DNA from: Chloranthus sessilifolius | Lineage: Eukaryota > Streptophyta > Magnoliopsida > Chloranthales > Chloranthaceae | Assembly (NCBI GenBank): GCA_021018995.1 | Contig: CM037590.1 | Span: 101,433,097-101,497,096 of the forward strand | Length of the DNA: 64,000 nt | Reading direction: 5' to 3' | Shown here: in pieces, positions 44,186 to 56,721 of the stretch | How the letters are laid out: every line of letters starts with the position of its first letter | Numbering within the stretch: position 1 is the first letter of the stretch | The notes under the pieces: generated by a model | Database searches by the model: none | Seen by the model: only the letters and a program-made list of their open reading frames with translations | Told to the model about the DNA's origin: nothing | Made by a program: the position numbers and the translations under genes

Positions 44186-46658
44186 TGTTAAGACCTGAAA
44201 AGTACCACTTTTCACCCCTTAACTTAATCTTTGTTGGACCCTTAATCATTTAATAACAGTATTTTAAGCCTGTTCTGCAGGTAAACAGCAGCTGCAATAA
44301 GGCCTTAATCCTGCTAAGGAGCCCACTTTTGCCCCTGAAGTCTCCCAGGAGAATGGAAGAGAGAGAGCTTGACTGCATGAAGGCAGAGCATAATAGTAGT
44401 AAAGAAAGAAATGAGCCTCGCGTAGCTGTCGCAAGGTTCACATGACTCAAAAAGCCTGCCTCGCGCAATCCTCGCGAGTTCCCCATGACATCATACCAAT
44501 TATCCGCGCTGTTCTCATGCAGTTTAGTGACAGAAGGGCTCATGCAGCATGGTTCGCGTAGCTCTCGGGATGCTCAAATATAAATGATCGTGCAGTCTCG
44601 CGCAGCTTAAGAAAGTAGCTCTCAAACCTCGCGCAGTTCACTCAGATCAGCTGAGGAGAGAGAGCTCCAGGTATCTCTGCGCGCAGCTGTCGCGCAGTGG
44701 CCGCGGATGCAAAACTTCAAAAAAACCTCTCGCGCAGTTCAGAGATCAATGCACATCACGTCCTCGCGAAGATCCATTGAGAAACAAACTGCTCGTGCGA
44801 TTCCCACACCATTCAAAAGGAAAGTGCAATCCCGCGAAGACCAGAGCAATCCAGCGAGGATTCAATGCTCTATCGCGCGACTGCTTCAGATGCAACTAAG
44901 ACAACCCCGCGACGGCTAGAATTTCAAGCTAATCCAATCTCGTGAAGACCGTGCTACCACGCGACAGTCTTGGAAGTCAGTGCTACTTGGCGAGGCTCTG
45001 GACTCTAACTCTCCCTCATTTCTACAGAGGACATTCTGGGAACGTTCAGCAATTAGGGCATGCACTCCAACGCTCCAATTTTCGTGCACGCGCCCCGAGG
45101 CATCCAAGGAACAGTATTAGGCCATGTGGTATCATTAAAAATAGGGTTTCCTAACCCTAAAGCACCGCCAAACTAACTGCTATATAAACCTAAGCCTGGT
45201 TTAGGTTTAGGGACCGGATAGAATAGAATTTTATCTATCTTCTTCTTGCAGTAGCTGCAGATCTCTAGTAAGGTTTCGGTAGATTTCTTTTTACTTTTTC
45301 TTCTCTCCATAGTCCAGCATTTGCTGGCTATGCCTTTGTATTACTATTTGGAATAGATTAATGGAGTTTTATGATAGGGTGTTTTACATTTATGGGATTT
45401 CTGTTTGTGAGTTGTTCTGTACAAGGCTGCTACCTTGAGATCCTCCATTGCTAGGATGTATTGCAAGCAATGGAGGACTGATTTTATGGTTTACTCAGAT
45501 CCAAGTGACCTGTGTGTCTGGGCTAACATGCTCCCATATAGGCCTAGCCCCACCACAGGACCCACTAGATCTGAAGTCCTCATGGGAGCAATGAGCTTTT
45601 ATAGCCTTGTGAACATGGTGGTGGCAACAATATTTCTTGTTCTATCTTGAGCTTTGTGAGGAGGATAGCCTCTGGGATAGCCTGTGACCATTTAAGTGGA
45701 TAGGTTATAGCCTTAGGGTGAAGCCAACCCATAGACTCAAGACGGATTGTTCTTCTCTGCACTTGTGCTTGTAGCCCTGTGAGAGATTGTGCTGAGACAA
45801 ACTCCCCTGTATGTGTATAGACCCGCCATCAGATGGCAGATCTGGTTTGGTTATAGAGATTGTAGGCTTGCGACTGGATCACTGCAGTCTCGCTAAAGAA
45901 GTTGACAGCTGGATCTAAGGCTGCACTCAAACTCTTGCTGGTTCTATGTGTCTGGGCTAACATGCTCCCATACAGGCCTAGCCCCACACATAGCACTTTA
46001 GAGGTTGAGGTTCCCTATGGATTCTTGTGCTTGTAGCCTGGATGAAGTAGTGCCTATAATGATAAATTATTTCTGGACCCATCTCTGGATTGTGGTTCCC
46101 CAATTGGATAGTCTGTGACCATTAAGTGGACAGGTTATAGCCATAAAGGGATTGGATCATGGCACAGAGATGAGTTGGATTCTTTCTCCTCAGTGGTGAT
46201 AATGTAGCCATTGGACAGGACTTCTATAGCAGTAGATCTGAATTTGAATCATGAAACCCATCAGATCTGAACCTAATAGCATACTTCTCACCCTTTTATA
46301 TTTATTTTCTCACTCCATCTTCTTTCTTAACCCTTTCTATAGTTTAGACATTAGGATACCTTAGAATTTAGATTTTAGTGACCCTAAATCCCCTTCCATT
46401 TAGGATTGCCAGATCTGTAGTCAGATCTGGAGGGCCTACTAAAGATGGCTCCCTTGGAGCTTAAGATCAACTTCCCTGTGGGACAAACTCTTACTTATCA
46501 AAACATGCTACAACAGGCCCTGTATCTTGCAGGATTGTGTGTTTTGAGGCTTGCTGCTCTGTCATTTTCAATTCACCTTTCATTCATTTTTATTCACCCC
46601 ATTCTTATCACTGCCCCCAATAAAGTCAGTAGCAAGCACTTAAAAAAATAGCTCAACA
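44186..46658 (+). repeat. 5' LTR of the 19.7-kb element
   Basis: It starts tgttaagacctgaaaag and ends agctcaaca. From 44410 to 45105 it is dense in tcgcg words. Two direct copies about 435 bp apart lie at about 45505-45715 and 45945-46150 (gtctgggctaacatgctccc; taagtgga(t/c)aggttatag). Confidence 0.92.
45180..45189 (+). promoter_or_regulatory. TATA box in the 5' LTR
   Basis: ctatataaac lies after a ccgccaaact stretch. The same site is kept at 62396-62405 in the 3' LTR. It is the likely promoter of the element RNA. Confidence 0.65.
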
Positions 46659-46977
46659 AGTTTTTGGCGCCGTTGCCGGGGATATTGATCTTTTAGTAGA
46701 CTCTAAATTTTTTGATTCTTTACTCTTTGGTAGCTGTACTTGTGAATAATTGATACTGCTGATTTACATTTGAAATTTTTCTTGCAGATTTGGACCGTAG
46801 CAGAGAAGGAGAGTAGAATTGCACTGGGAGTGTAGCTACCTCTGTTTGCACTTCTCTAACCCTCAAAACTCAGTCTATTTCTCATTTAAGATTCCATAGC
46901 AGTTGATTAGGATAGTTGCAATTTTTATTAAGTGCAATGTGCCTGCAAATAGTCTTCCCTGCTGTTGGTGTGTGTGC
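46659..46977 (+). promoter_or_regulatory. primer binding site and leader
   Basis: tttttggcgccgttgccgg at 46661-46679 follows the LTR by two bases. This is the tRNA-Asp-type site known from Athila elements. The rest is a leader without a reading frame. Confidence 0.85.
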
Positions 46978-48560
46978 ATGTTAGGAAGGAGATCCCTCAG
47001 TCCTACATTAGAGCCTGCTAACCCTGAGATAGAAAGGGGTAGAAAACCGAGAAGGCATAGACACACCACAGTTGAGCCCCCTATTGAAATTGAGATAGCG
47101 GTTATAGGTGAAGGACAACCTAGAACATTGAAGGAATTGAATGCTCCAGATGATTACAATTCTCCATTCAGCATCCAATTCCCTGATGTTCAAGGAAACT
47201 ATGAAATCAAAACTTCCATCATCCAAATGCTTCCCTCTTTTTATGGGCTTAGCAAGGAAGACCCTTACAAGCACATTGACCAGTTCTTGGCCCTGTGCAC
47301 GACATTCTCCATTGCTGGTTGGGGACCAGAAGCCACTAGGTTAAGGCTATTTCCTTTCTCCCTAAAGGACAGGGCCATGACCTGGTTATCTACTCTCCCA
47401 AACAACAACATCACTTCCTAGAAAGACCTCCAGACAAGATTTCTGTCTAAATTTTTCCCAGAGACCAAGACCAGCCAGTTGAGAAAAGGCATACTTTCTT
47501 TTGCCCAGTCCCCAACTGAAGATTTTAACCAGTGCTGGGATAGATTTAAAGAGATGCTCAAACAATGTCCCCACCACAAGATCCCTGACTAGCAGCTTGT
47601 CCAGAGCTTCTACAATGGGATTGATGAGAAGAGCAGAGACATGGTAGATGCTTCTTGTGGTGGAACGCACATGCATAAAACAGCTGATGAGGCATGAGAC
47701 TTGTTCGAGGTCATAAGTGAAAATGCTTTCCAGAAGATGTCCTCTTCTAGAATTGTTCAAGAACCTTCTCCTAAGCTGGGACTTGCTGAGACTTCTAAAG
47801 GAAAAATGTATGAAGTTAGGAGAAATAATGATATGAGAATGTAGATGGCCAATCTTACTGAAAGATTTGATAAACTTTTGACTGTGGTGCAGCCCAGAAT
47901 GGCTGCACAAGTGATGGAGGCATGTCTGATATGCCAATCTCCACAGCACACAGTAGAAGAATGTCCATCTGCGGGGTAATACCCTAAGTTTGTAATGGAA
48001 CAGGCTGCTGCTGCCCAATCTTTTGGACAGCAATAATCTGGTGGCTACAATAAATAACCATATGGATACCGGCACCAAAATGCTGGTTACCAATGGAGAG
48101 ACCACCCAAATTTGAGGTGGAGGCAAGACAATTATATGCAGCCACAGTAGATGTTGGCCTTACCTCAAAGGCCACAACAGCAGTTTAACCAGGGTTATGC
48201 CCAAAGGTCGAATTTCCAATAATAGCAGCCCCAGCAATAAAATCAATTGGTAGTTCTCCCACCTCAGCCCCGAAGTGCTTCTTTCGAGGACCAGGTTTTG
48301 GCCCAATTGTAAGGCCTTGGACCCTTAAATCAGACTGTGACTTCTCATAGTCAAAGCATTAAGAAAATAGAAGAGCAGCTTGGCCAAATAGCCAATGCTC
48401 TGGCTAAGAGAGAGGAGGGCAGGTTGCCAAGCCAGCCAGTAGCCAACCCCAAGGGCCAGTATTCCATCGCAGAAGGCTCCTCAAATTTTGAGGGGGCTAA
48501 TGTCATCACAGCCTTAAGGTCTGGCATGCTGGTAGACAACTAGGTGAGAAAAGAACAAGG
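46978..48560 (+). pseudogene. Athila-like gag with zinc knuckle
   Basis: A start is likely at 46978 (MLGRRSLSPTLEPANPEIE), in frame with the rest. Capsid blocks are FSIQFPDVQGNYEIKTSII, FYGLSKEDPYKHIDQFLALC, LFPFSLKDRAMTWL, then FLSKFFPETKTSQLRKGI and WDRFKEMLKQCPHHKI. A zinc knuckle CLICQSPQHTVEEC (CX2CX4HX4C) is at about 47932-47975. The later part has SIKKIEEQLGQIANALAKRE. Stops occur at positions where Trp or Gln is expected, for example 47419 and 47590, so this copy makes no full gag. Gag packages the element RNA. Confidence 0.88.
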
Positions 48561-49600
48561 AGAGGTCTACCCTAAGGAAATATCAAGTGAAAATGATAAG
48601 GACTTTGTTAGAACACATGGTAAAGAACTGCCTGCTACCCTTCAACAAGGGAAAATAAAGAGGTTGTAGTTGAGCCTCAGCAGGAAATAAAAATAGATAA
48701 AAGAAAAAAACAAAAGTTCAGCCATAGGCTTGCAGCTGAGGAACCAGCAGTACCTCAGCTGTCATTTCCTCAAGCTTTGAGTGGCCCTGCCCTGTTTGAT
48801 AAGGGTCAGGCATAGATTGAGGAAATGATGGAGACCTTTAAGCAGGTCAAGATAAATTTACCCCTGCTTGATGCAATCCGGCTGTGTCCCAAATTTTATG
48901 CAAATTTTCTCCAAAGACCTAAAAGGAAGGCCAGAGGCCATTTGTCCAAGAAGGTCTTTGCGATTGATACAGTGAATTCTGTATTAACCATGACAATGCC
49001 TTAGAAGTTACAAGACCCAGGGATACCCACTATTCCCTGTTTTATTGGAGGCCACACGATTGGGAGGGCCCTTTTGGACCTTGGAGCCAGTGTTAACCTA
49101 CTGCCATACAGTGTGTATCAGCAGCTAGGTTTGGGGGAGCTCAAGCCCACCCCCATTGTTCTATTCATGGCTGATAGGTCCAAGAGGAAACCCATGGGAG
49201 TGGTTGAGGATGTCCTAGTGGGGGTAGACAAGTTCTTCTACCCTGCAGACTTCCTTGTTTTGGACATGGGCTGCAACAAGAGTACATCTCCGATACCTGT
49301 TATTCTGGGCAGACTATTTTTAGCCACTGCCCATGCATGCATTCAATGCAGGTCTGTAATCATGGAGGTCACTTTCGAACATATGAAAGTTGAGCTTAAT
49401 GTGTACAATGAGGAATGCTTTGCAGTGGATGTACTAGAAGAAATTGTTGAAGAAGAACTGCCCACTCTGCTAGAGTGGAGCAACATTGTCACTAATTTAA
49501 CTGAAGTTTGGAACTTGGTGGAGGAAGGAAGCCTAGCTTTGATGCCAGAAGACATACCCCTAGTGAAGTCTTCTGTGGGCTTAGTGCAGCATTCCAATTA
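48561..49600 (+). pseudogene. Athila-like aspartic protease
   Basis: Linker sequence FKQVKINLPLLDAIRLCPKF and FLQRPKRKARGHL leads into the protease. GRALLDLGASVNLLPYSVYQ (about 49061-49120) is the active-site region, with the catalytic Asp in DLGAS. VVEDVLVGVDKFFYPADFLV and PVILGRLFLATAHACI are the later conserved blocks. The last 60 residues are acidic. The stretch from about 49060 to 49600 is one open frame. It would cut the gag-pol polyprotein. Confidence 0.88.
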
Positions 49601-51105
49601 GAAACCTACATTGTTGCCCCTTCCTCCAACCAATAATACACCAATTCTGCCATCCTTACAACAAGCCCCTGATCTGGAGTTCAAGAAGCTGTCAGAGACA
49701 TTAAAATATGCTTTCCTCGAGAAAGAAGAAAAACTTCCTGTGATTATCTCCTCTTCTCTTACCAGTGAGCAAGAGGAGTTGCTAACAGTTTTGAGGAAGC
49801 ACAAGAAAGCAATTGGTTGGACCATTGCTGATCTAGGAGGAATTGATGCATCAATCTGTATGCATAGGATTCATCTAGAGGAGGGTTCATCACCCTCCAG
49901 GGAAATGCAGAGGAAACTTAATCCTCACATGCAAGAGGTGGTTCTGAAAGAAATCATTGTTCTTGGATCTTTGGGGTAATTTACCCCATCTCTGATTCTG
50001 AATGGGTGGCACCAATCCAGGTGGTACCCAAGAAATCTGGCATAACAGTGATCATAACCGACTCTAGAGAGTTGAGACCAGCCAGGGAGACCACTGGCTG
50101 GAGAGTTTGCATCAATTATCGAAAACTCAACTCCAAGACCAGAAAAGACCACTTCCCTCTCCCTTTTATTGATCAAATTTTGGGTAAGTTGGCTGGGAAG
50201 ACTTTTTACTATTTTCTTGATGGGTACTCAGGGTACAATCAGATCCCTGTGCACCCCCTTGATCAAGAGAAAACTATATTTACTTGTCCTTTTGGCATCT
50301 TTGCTTATAGAAGGATGCCTTTTAGACTGTGTAATGCCCCTGTCACCTTTCAGAGGTGTATGTATGCCATTTTTTCTGATATGATTGATAAATTCTTAGA
50401 AATTTTCATGGATGACTTTTCGGTCTATGGGGATAGCTTTGACCAATGTCTACAACACCTCCATCAAGTCCTACAAAGATGTGAAGAGACCAATTTGGTC
50501 TTAAGTTGGGAGAAGAGCCACTTCATGGTAACACAAGGAATTGTGTTAGGCCATGTAGTCTCTAAAGATGGAATTGAGGTAGACAAGGCCAAAGTTGACC
50601 TCATTACAAATCTGCCCCCTCCAAAAATAGTCAAGCAAATCAGATCCTTTCTTGGCCATGCTGTATTCTACAGGAGGTTTATCAAAGACTTCAACAAAAT
50701 TGCTAAACCATTGTGCCACCTGCTCTGTCAGGATGTGCCCTTTGACTTCTCTGCTGAATGTCTGAAGGCTTTTGAAACTTTGAAAATTTACCTCACCTCT
50801 ACCCCTGTACTCCAAACACCTGACTATGCCCTGCCCTTTGAGTTAACGTGTGATGCATCTGACTTGGCAATAGGTGCTGTCTTGGGTCAGAGAAAGGATA
50901 AGCTGCATGTGGTCATTGCATATCTCAGCAAATCACTTGCTGAAGCTCAACTGAACTACACAACCACTGAGAAAGAGCTTATGGCAGTGGTTTTTGCTGT
51001 GGACAAGTTTAGACCTTACCTACTTGGGTCTAAAATTGTCATCTTCACTGACCACTCAGTATTAAAGTATCTACTGTCCAAGAAGGATGAAAGCCCAGAT
51101 TGATT
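49601..51105 (+). pseudogene. Athila-like reverse transcriptase and RNase H
   Basis: The connector (LKYAFLEKEEKLPVIISS, KHKKAIGWTIADL) is broken by a frameshift near 49970. The enzyme then reads YPISDSEW, MAPIQVVPKKSG, GWRVCINYRKLNSKTRKDHF, FLDGYSGYNQI, FGIFAYRRMPFRLCNAP and the catalytic FMDDFSVYG (about 50405-50430). RNase H follows (LTCDASDLAIGAVLGQ, TTEKELMAVVFAVDKFRPY, FTDHSVLKYLL). The core is open for 365 codons and ends by a 1-base deletion near 51090. It converts the RNA to DNA. Catalytic residues are present, although the copy is disrupted elsewhere. Confidence 0.92.
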
Positions 51106-52572
51106 AGATGGATACTCCTATTGCAGGAGTTTGACATCGAAATCAAAGACAAGAAAGGTGTAGAAAATGTGGTGGCTGACCACTTGTCCAGAATTATGTT
51201 GGAAAAAGTTGTTGATGACCTCACTACAAATGATGTATTCCCGGATGAGCAATTGTTTGCCATCCAATCTTTAGTTCCTTGGTATGCACATATTGTCAAT
51301 TATCTAGTTATAGGCAAGATCCATTCCCATTGGACAAAAATGGATAAAGACCTATTTTTCTCACAGGTCAAATTCTTTTTCTGGGAGGAACCTTGCTTGT
51401 ACAAGTATTGTGCAGACCAAATTATTCAGAAATGTGTTCCCGAAAGTGATATCCCCAGTATTCTGGCCATGTGCCATAAAAATGCCTGTGGGGGTCACTT
51501 TAGTGGGAGAAAAATAGCTGACAAAGTGTTACAGTGTGGTTTCTATTGGCCTTCTCTTTTCAGAGATGCCCATACACACTACAAGGCATGTGATAGATGT
51601 CAGAAACTAGGAGGGCTGTCTAAATGAAATTCAATGCCTTTACAGCCCATCCTTGTTGTAGAACTATTTGATTTGTGGGGTATTGATTTTATGGGCCCCT
51701 TTCCTCCTTCAAATGGTCTTCATTTCATTTTAGTGGCAGTGGACTATGTTTCCAAATGGGTAGAAGCTATTGTCACAAGAACTAATGATAATCAGGTTGT
51801 CCTCAAGTTCATAAAGCAGAATATCTTCTCTAGATTTGGTACCCCTAGAGCCATTATCAGTGATGGGGGAAGCCATTTCTGTAACAGAAATTTCGAGAGC
51901 TTGCTCAAGAAATATTCTGTCACCCATAGGATTGCTACTCCCTACCACCCACAAACCAGTGGGCAAGTTGAAATTTAAAATAGGGAGACCAAGCATATCC
52001 TTGAGAAGACTGTGAGGACTGATAGGAAGGATTGGGCTGACAAGCTTAATGACGCACTGTTGGCTTACAGGACTGCTTATAAGACTCCCATTGGTATGTC
52101 CCCATTCAGAATGGTTTATGACAAGGCCTGTCATCTCCCAGTGGAGTTAGAACACAAGGCCTATTGGGCCATCAAACATTTAAATTTAGATCTAACTTCT
52201 GCTGGTCATCACAGGTTGCTGTAGCTGTCGGAATTGAAAGAACTAAGGATGGATGCATATGTCAATGCAAGGATCTATAAGGAAAGGTCCAAAGCTTTCT
52301 TTGATAAAGGGCTATTGAGAAAGAGTTTCAATGCTGGTGACAAGGTTTGGTTGTTTAACTCCAAACTTAAATTTTTTTCAGGCAAATTGAAATCCAGATG
52401 GGAAGGTCGTTACATTGTCATGCATGTTTCCCCATCTGGTGCTGTGGAAATCAAGGATCCTAAATCTGGGAGACTCTTGAAGGTGAATGGTCAAAGGCTT
52501 AAGCCTTGTTTCGAAAAACCTGCTGACCTTTTGGACACCATTCACTATAAAGGGGATCCTTCTTCAAACTAA
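51106..52572 (+). pseudogene. Athila-like integrase
   Basis: After [20 protein letters not shown] the HHCC zinc finger is seen ([18 protein letters not shown], then ACDRCQKLG, about 51470-51610). The DDE core has [10 protein letters not shown] (first Asp), [11 protein letters not shown] (second Asp) and [16 protein letters not shown] (catalytic Glu). [15 protein letters not shown] and the C-terminal FSGKLKSRWEGRYIV block follow. Three in-frame stops occur at 51625, 51976 and 52222. Two of them fit CGA or CAG to stop. The frame ends at 52572. Confidence 0.92.
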
Positions 52573-53565
52573 TTTCACAGGTGTGTCATTACTGTAGCAT
52601 AAGTACTTAGTTTTTGGTTGATTTATCTTGCTCTCTTTAGTTTCTATTCTCTAGGATTTGCTAGTGACCTTATCTGAATTTTTGCCCTATCTATTTTTGA
52701 ACTTTTAATGCTTCGCTTGCTTCCTACTATTTTTGAATTGATAGCTTATGTTGAATGTCTAATGTGGGAGGTCATTTTCGTTGTCCTTGAGTGTATGATT
52801 GAGTTTACATATGACTAAATACAGTCATAGGAGAGGGTCATGCCCAGGATTCAACCACAGCAAACATGCAAAAGGGCAGAACAGAGAGCACATGCTCTCT
52901 GTTTTATACCTTACTGTCACTGGGTCCAGAATGGAAGCCTAGGATACTATCACGAGATTCATATGCTCTCGCGAGGTTAATAGAGGAAGCCTGGAAACCT
53001 ATCGCGAGGTTAAAGGAGGAAGTCTGGGAGAAGCTCGCGCAATTCAATAGAAATATTCCATTTACTATCGCGAGATTCTAAGTCTGTCGCGAGATTCAAA
53101 ATGAACCTCAGAGCTTCTCGCGCAATCCAAATAGAGCCTTAGGAACTGCTCGCGCAATTCACATGAATTAATCTCACTTTGTCCCGCGCTCCAAGGACGA
53201 CTTTAGAGATTGTCGCGCAATCCAGATGTAATCAACACCCTCTCTAGGTTTATTTCCAACCCCGCGACTAGATGTTCCAAAGCGCGCCGAGCTTCGCGAT
53301 AGGTATTTCAACCCTGCGCTTTGTCCCTTTTTCATTATCTGCTTCCTTCTTCCCTCTGCGAAACCCTAGCTTCTGCCGCTCTCCCCTCTCCCGTCCAGCA
53401 TCACTCCTACAGCTCATCATTCACTTCACAAATCTACAGAGTTGTTCCTATCACCACCCCCATCCATTGCCCTCTGCTCTGAGGTCTTGAGGTGCCTTGT
53501 GCGTCAAATCAAACCAAACCCTAGATCTCAGTCTCCATTGCTCATACTAGAGGATAGAGTTAGAA
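52573..53565 (+). other. spacer between integrase and ORF3, rich in TCGCG words
   Basis: No gene is seen. Between about 52945 and 53290 ctcgcg, atcgcgag and gtcgcg words recur every 20-40 bases, as in the LTR. A pyrimidine-rich stretch (53330-53480) leads into ORF3. Confidence 0.55.
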
Positions 53566-56500
53566 ATGGCTCCCAAAATTGCATAAAAGAGAAAGGGGAA
53601 GGACAAGGACCCTGCAGAGACCACCCCTAAAAAGGCCAAGACTTCAAAGTCCCCCAAAAAAGGAAAGGAAGTGGTTGAGGAGGCGGCGGTACCAACTACT
53701 AAGTTCTCTACCCCTTCTGAGCTCATGGAGTCAATCCCATTAGAGCCTGAAACAGCCTTTGATGTATCCTTTTTTGAGAAAGAACCTCTCTCTGCCCCTG
53801 CAGTACAACTCATAAGCAAAGCGGGCCTGATGCCATTGATGAGAGAAATTCCAGCACTAGCCTACCCAAGGCTAGTGCAGCTGTTTTACCAGCACATCAA
53901 GGTCAAGAAGGACAACGATGGACAAGAGTGCTTGCTGGTGATGATTGACGATTTTGATTTGTTAGTGAGCCCTAAGATGATTGCTGAAGTATTGGGCATC
54001 CCAGTAGCATTCAATCCTAGCTGTGGATATGGCCCCCCTCTGCGTGCATCAATTGACACAATTGCAAGGACCCTAACAAGAGGATTAAAAGCCACCGGGG
54101 ACTCAATCAGAAGGAGGGAACTAGAACCTGAACTGCTGTTCATTGACCAAGTCCTGCGGAAGAACATCTATTGCTCAGGACATCAGCAGGAGAGGAGAAC
54201 CCCCATTGCGGATGCTGCTTACTCCTATCACATGGGCCATGGCTTCCATGCAGCCTGGCTAATTTTTGAGACTATGAAAGATACAATCATAAAATTAGGG
54301 TCAAACAAGAAGCCTCACACCCTACCCTATGCACGAATCATCACCTTGTTGCTGATCAAGGGGGGCTACAAGATAGGAAGGATCGAGCAAACCACCACCC
54401 TTACCCCTACTACCTTTGCCAAGAGGCAATGGGGAATCAGCAGGAGCTTGATGGGGGGCCAGAAAAAGAAGACAGCTGAGGCTCAAGTCCTACCCAAGCA
54501 AATAGAAGCGGCAGCTGGATCAGGGTCTACCTCTGCTACAAAGGAGGTGCCTCCAGAGATTATCACTTCCATCCTTGCAGCAGCAGCCACACCCCCTCCA
54601 CCTTTTATTCCTGCATCCTCTACCCCTCTTGCATCCATCTCTCACCCCCCTCTGATTCCATTCTCCATGCCCACTCCCCCTTCACCTGTGCTTGGTCCAT
54701 GGGAGGACTCCCGATCCCCTAACACCTCGATTGCCACAATTCCAACTAAGCACATTTACTCATCTCCTACAAGAAACGAAAACCTACTCAGACCATCCCA
54801 ACCATCTCCCAGACACTACCCTCAATACCTTCCATCCCCATTGACACACCCCACCTTGAAGAACCCACCACCCCAGCCATATCAACTATATCTCCTCTCC
54901 CAGACATTGACTTAACCCTTAACACATCCATAGGCTTCCAAGCCTTCATCTCTGCATTCCTTGAAACCATGCCTACCTACTACACCCCTCTGCCAGACTC
55001 CCCAACTACCTCACAGCACCACTCCACAGAACCCCACTCTTTCCCTCCCTCCACTTTCCATCATGCTCCTTCCTCCCCTTTCCAACCAGTACCCTCTTCT
55101 TCCCAGACCCCACCTCCTAGCTTTGACACACTAGCCCTCATCCTACCCCTGATCCAAGACATCCAAGCCCAGTTATCCACCAATAACCACAAACAGAACC
55201 AGATGCAGGCTGAACTCACCTCCATCCAATCCACTCTACACACCTTATCCACTCCACCCATCCCTACCTCATCCACTTCAACCCCCTTGGTCCTGTTCAG
55301 TGACAAGACCACCCAAACAGACTTCCCTCCTGAATCATTACCCCTCCCACCATCACCATTACCTCTTCCCCACCCATTTCCTTTACCCCCTTTCACCATT
55401 CCAATTTTCCATCCCCCATCACCCCCAACTCTGGTTGAGCCTACACCCTTCACCTTCCCTCCTGTACCCTCCATCCCCCCTCTTATCCTACCCCCTCCCA
55501 CCTTCTCTGCCAAATCTACCCAAACAGACCCAGAACCTGATCCCATTCCCCCACCACTTGACTTTCCTACTACCATTCCCCCTTCCCCCCCAGGACCAAG
55601 CACACTTTGCTCCTTCCACCTCTTATCTTCCCATTGCCCTAAAACATCATTTTTACAGCCCTCCCTACCTCACCATCCTCCATCACATGAGAGATAATGC
55701 TTACCTGAGGAAGGATGTCCTCAGGGGCATGGCCAAGCTACGCCAATCAATTGAGACCCCCCTGCTGGAGAAGATTGATGAGATGACGAAGGCGCACAGA
55801 AAACAAATACTTGACATCTCCTTGGGGTGGCAAAATATCCTGGAGGAATATCAGAAGACTAAGGCTACAGCTACTTACCATCAGATCAATTGGGAGTATG
55901 AGAAATCAAAGGCAGTTGCAGCGACTGCCCAAGTGAGAATGCTTGAAAAACGCCTTAACAATGCCCAGGAAATCCAAAAAATTCAAAAGGAGATCCATGA
56001 GACTGACGCCCTCAAATTTCAAATCAAGATAGCCTCATTGGAATCCGCATTGGCCGCTGCCAGAAATGAACCTTACCACCCAACCCCACTCTCTGTTCAC
56101 GTGCCTCAGCCTACGCCAACTACTACTCCAGCTCCACTTGCCCAGTCTGAGGAGGCACCACCTAAGCCCCAACAAGATAAAGGAAAAGCTCCTGCTTCAC
56201 CTCCAACGGCGCCGCCTATAACTACTGAGCAGCCTCCACCTCCCAAGGCCTCTGCTGCACCTCCATAAGAACAAACTTATCCTCAGCGGAGGAAAGTCAC
56301 AGCCAAGAGGTTTGCTCCCAAAGTTGTCCCTTTAAAAATTGGCAAAGAGCCTGCTGCCCAGTCTGAAGAGGCACAGTCCCAGGCCAAACCTGAGTCCACT
56401 GAAAAAGGAAAGTCACCAGTGGTCCCCATTGAGGAACCCAAGGCTAAAGGAAAAGAAAAATCCTCAGTGATCAACCCTGTAGACACTGATGCCACAAGCA

Positions 56501-56721
56501 AAGGCAAAGGAAAATCCCCTGCCACCCCCCCTGCTAAGCGTAAAGGCAAAGCCCCTCAAGAACCCAGGGAACCAAAAGCTCCCAAAGCACCAAAAATGAG
56601 GGTGAGGGCACCTAAAGCTCCAACTGTGGCGAAAACACCAGCCGAGAAGAAAAAGGCAAGGGAGGAGAAGAAGAAAGAGGACAGAGCTGCCCTTAAGGCA
56701 AAGGCTAAACAGATGGGCTGA
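53566..56721 (+). pseudogene. third ORF of the Athila-like element (about 1,050 codons)
   Basis: ATG at 53566 (MAPKIA) is followed by a basic segment (TPKKAKTSKSPKKGK), then a globular domain at residues about 65-300 with MREIPALAYPRLVQLFYQHI, CLLVMIDDFDLLVSPKMIAE and YARIITLLLIKGGYKIGRI. This resembles the domain annotated as putative plant transposon protein in Athila-type elements; I recall this and have not checked it. A Pro/Ser/Thr-rich stretch of about 350 residues, a helical Gln/Glu/Lys-rich part (LEKRLNNAQEIQKIQKEIHE, likely coiled coil) and a Lys/Ala/Pro-rich tail follow. Stops at 53584 and about 56266 (CAA to TAA) and two frameshifts break it. I see no membrane segment or signal peptide, so an envelope role is not supported. 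Confidence 0.75.

Noticed and set aside
47386..48126. Long open frame (246 codons) on the minus strand
   Set aside because: It lies opposite the Athila-like gag, which has recognisable capsid and zinc-knuckle blocks. The minus frame shows no family motif.
55061..55603. Gly/Val-rich frame of 180 codons on the minus strand
   Set aside because: It is the antisense of the Pro/Thr/Ser-rich part of ORF3, and such composition leaves the opposite strand open by chance.
54590..55700. Extensin-like or cell-wall protein
   Set aside because: The proline-rich stretch is the linker of a retrotransposon ORF and lacks a signal peptide and SPPPP-Tyr repeats of extensins.
53566..56721. Envelope glycoprotein
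   Set aside because: No signal peptide, no transmembrane helix and no cysteine pattern is seen.
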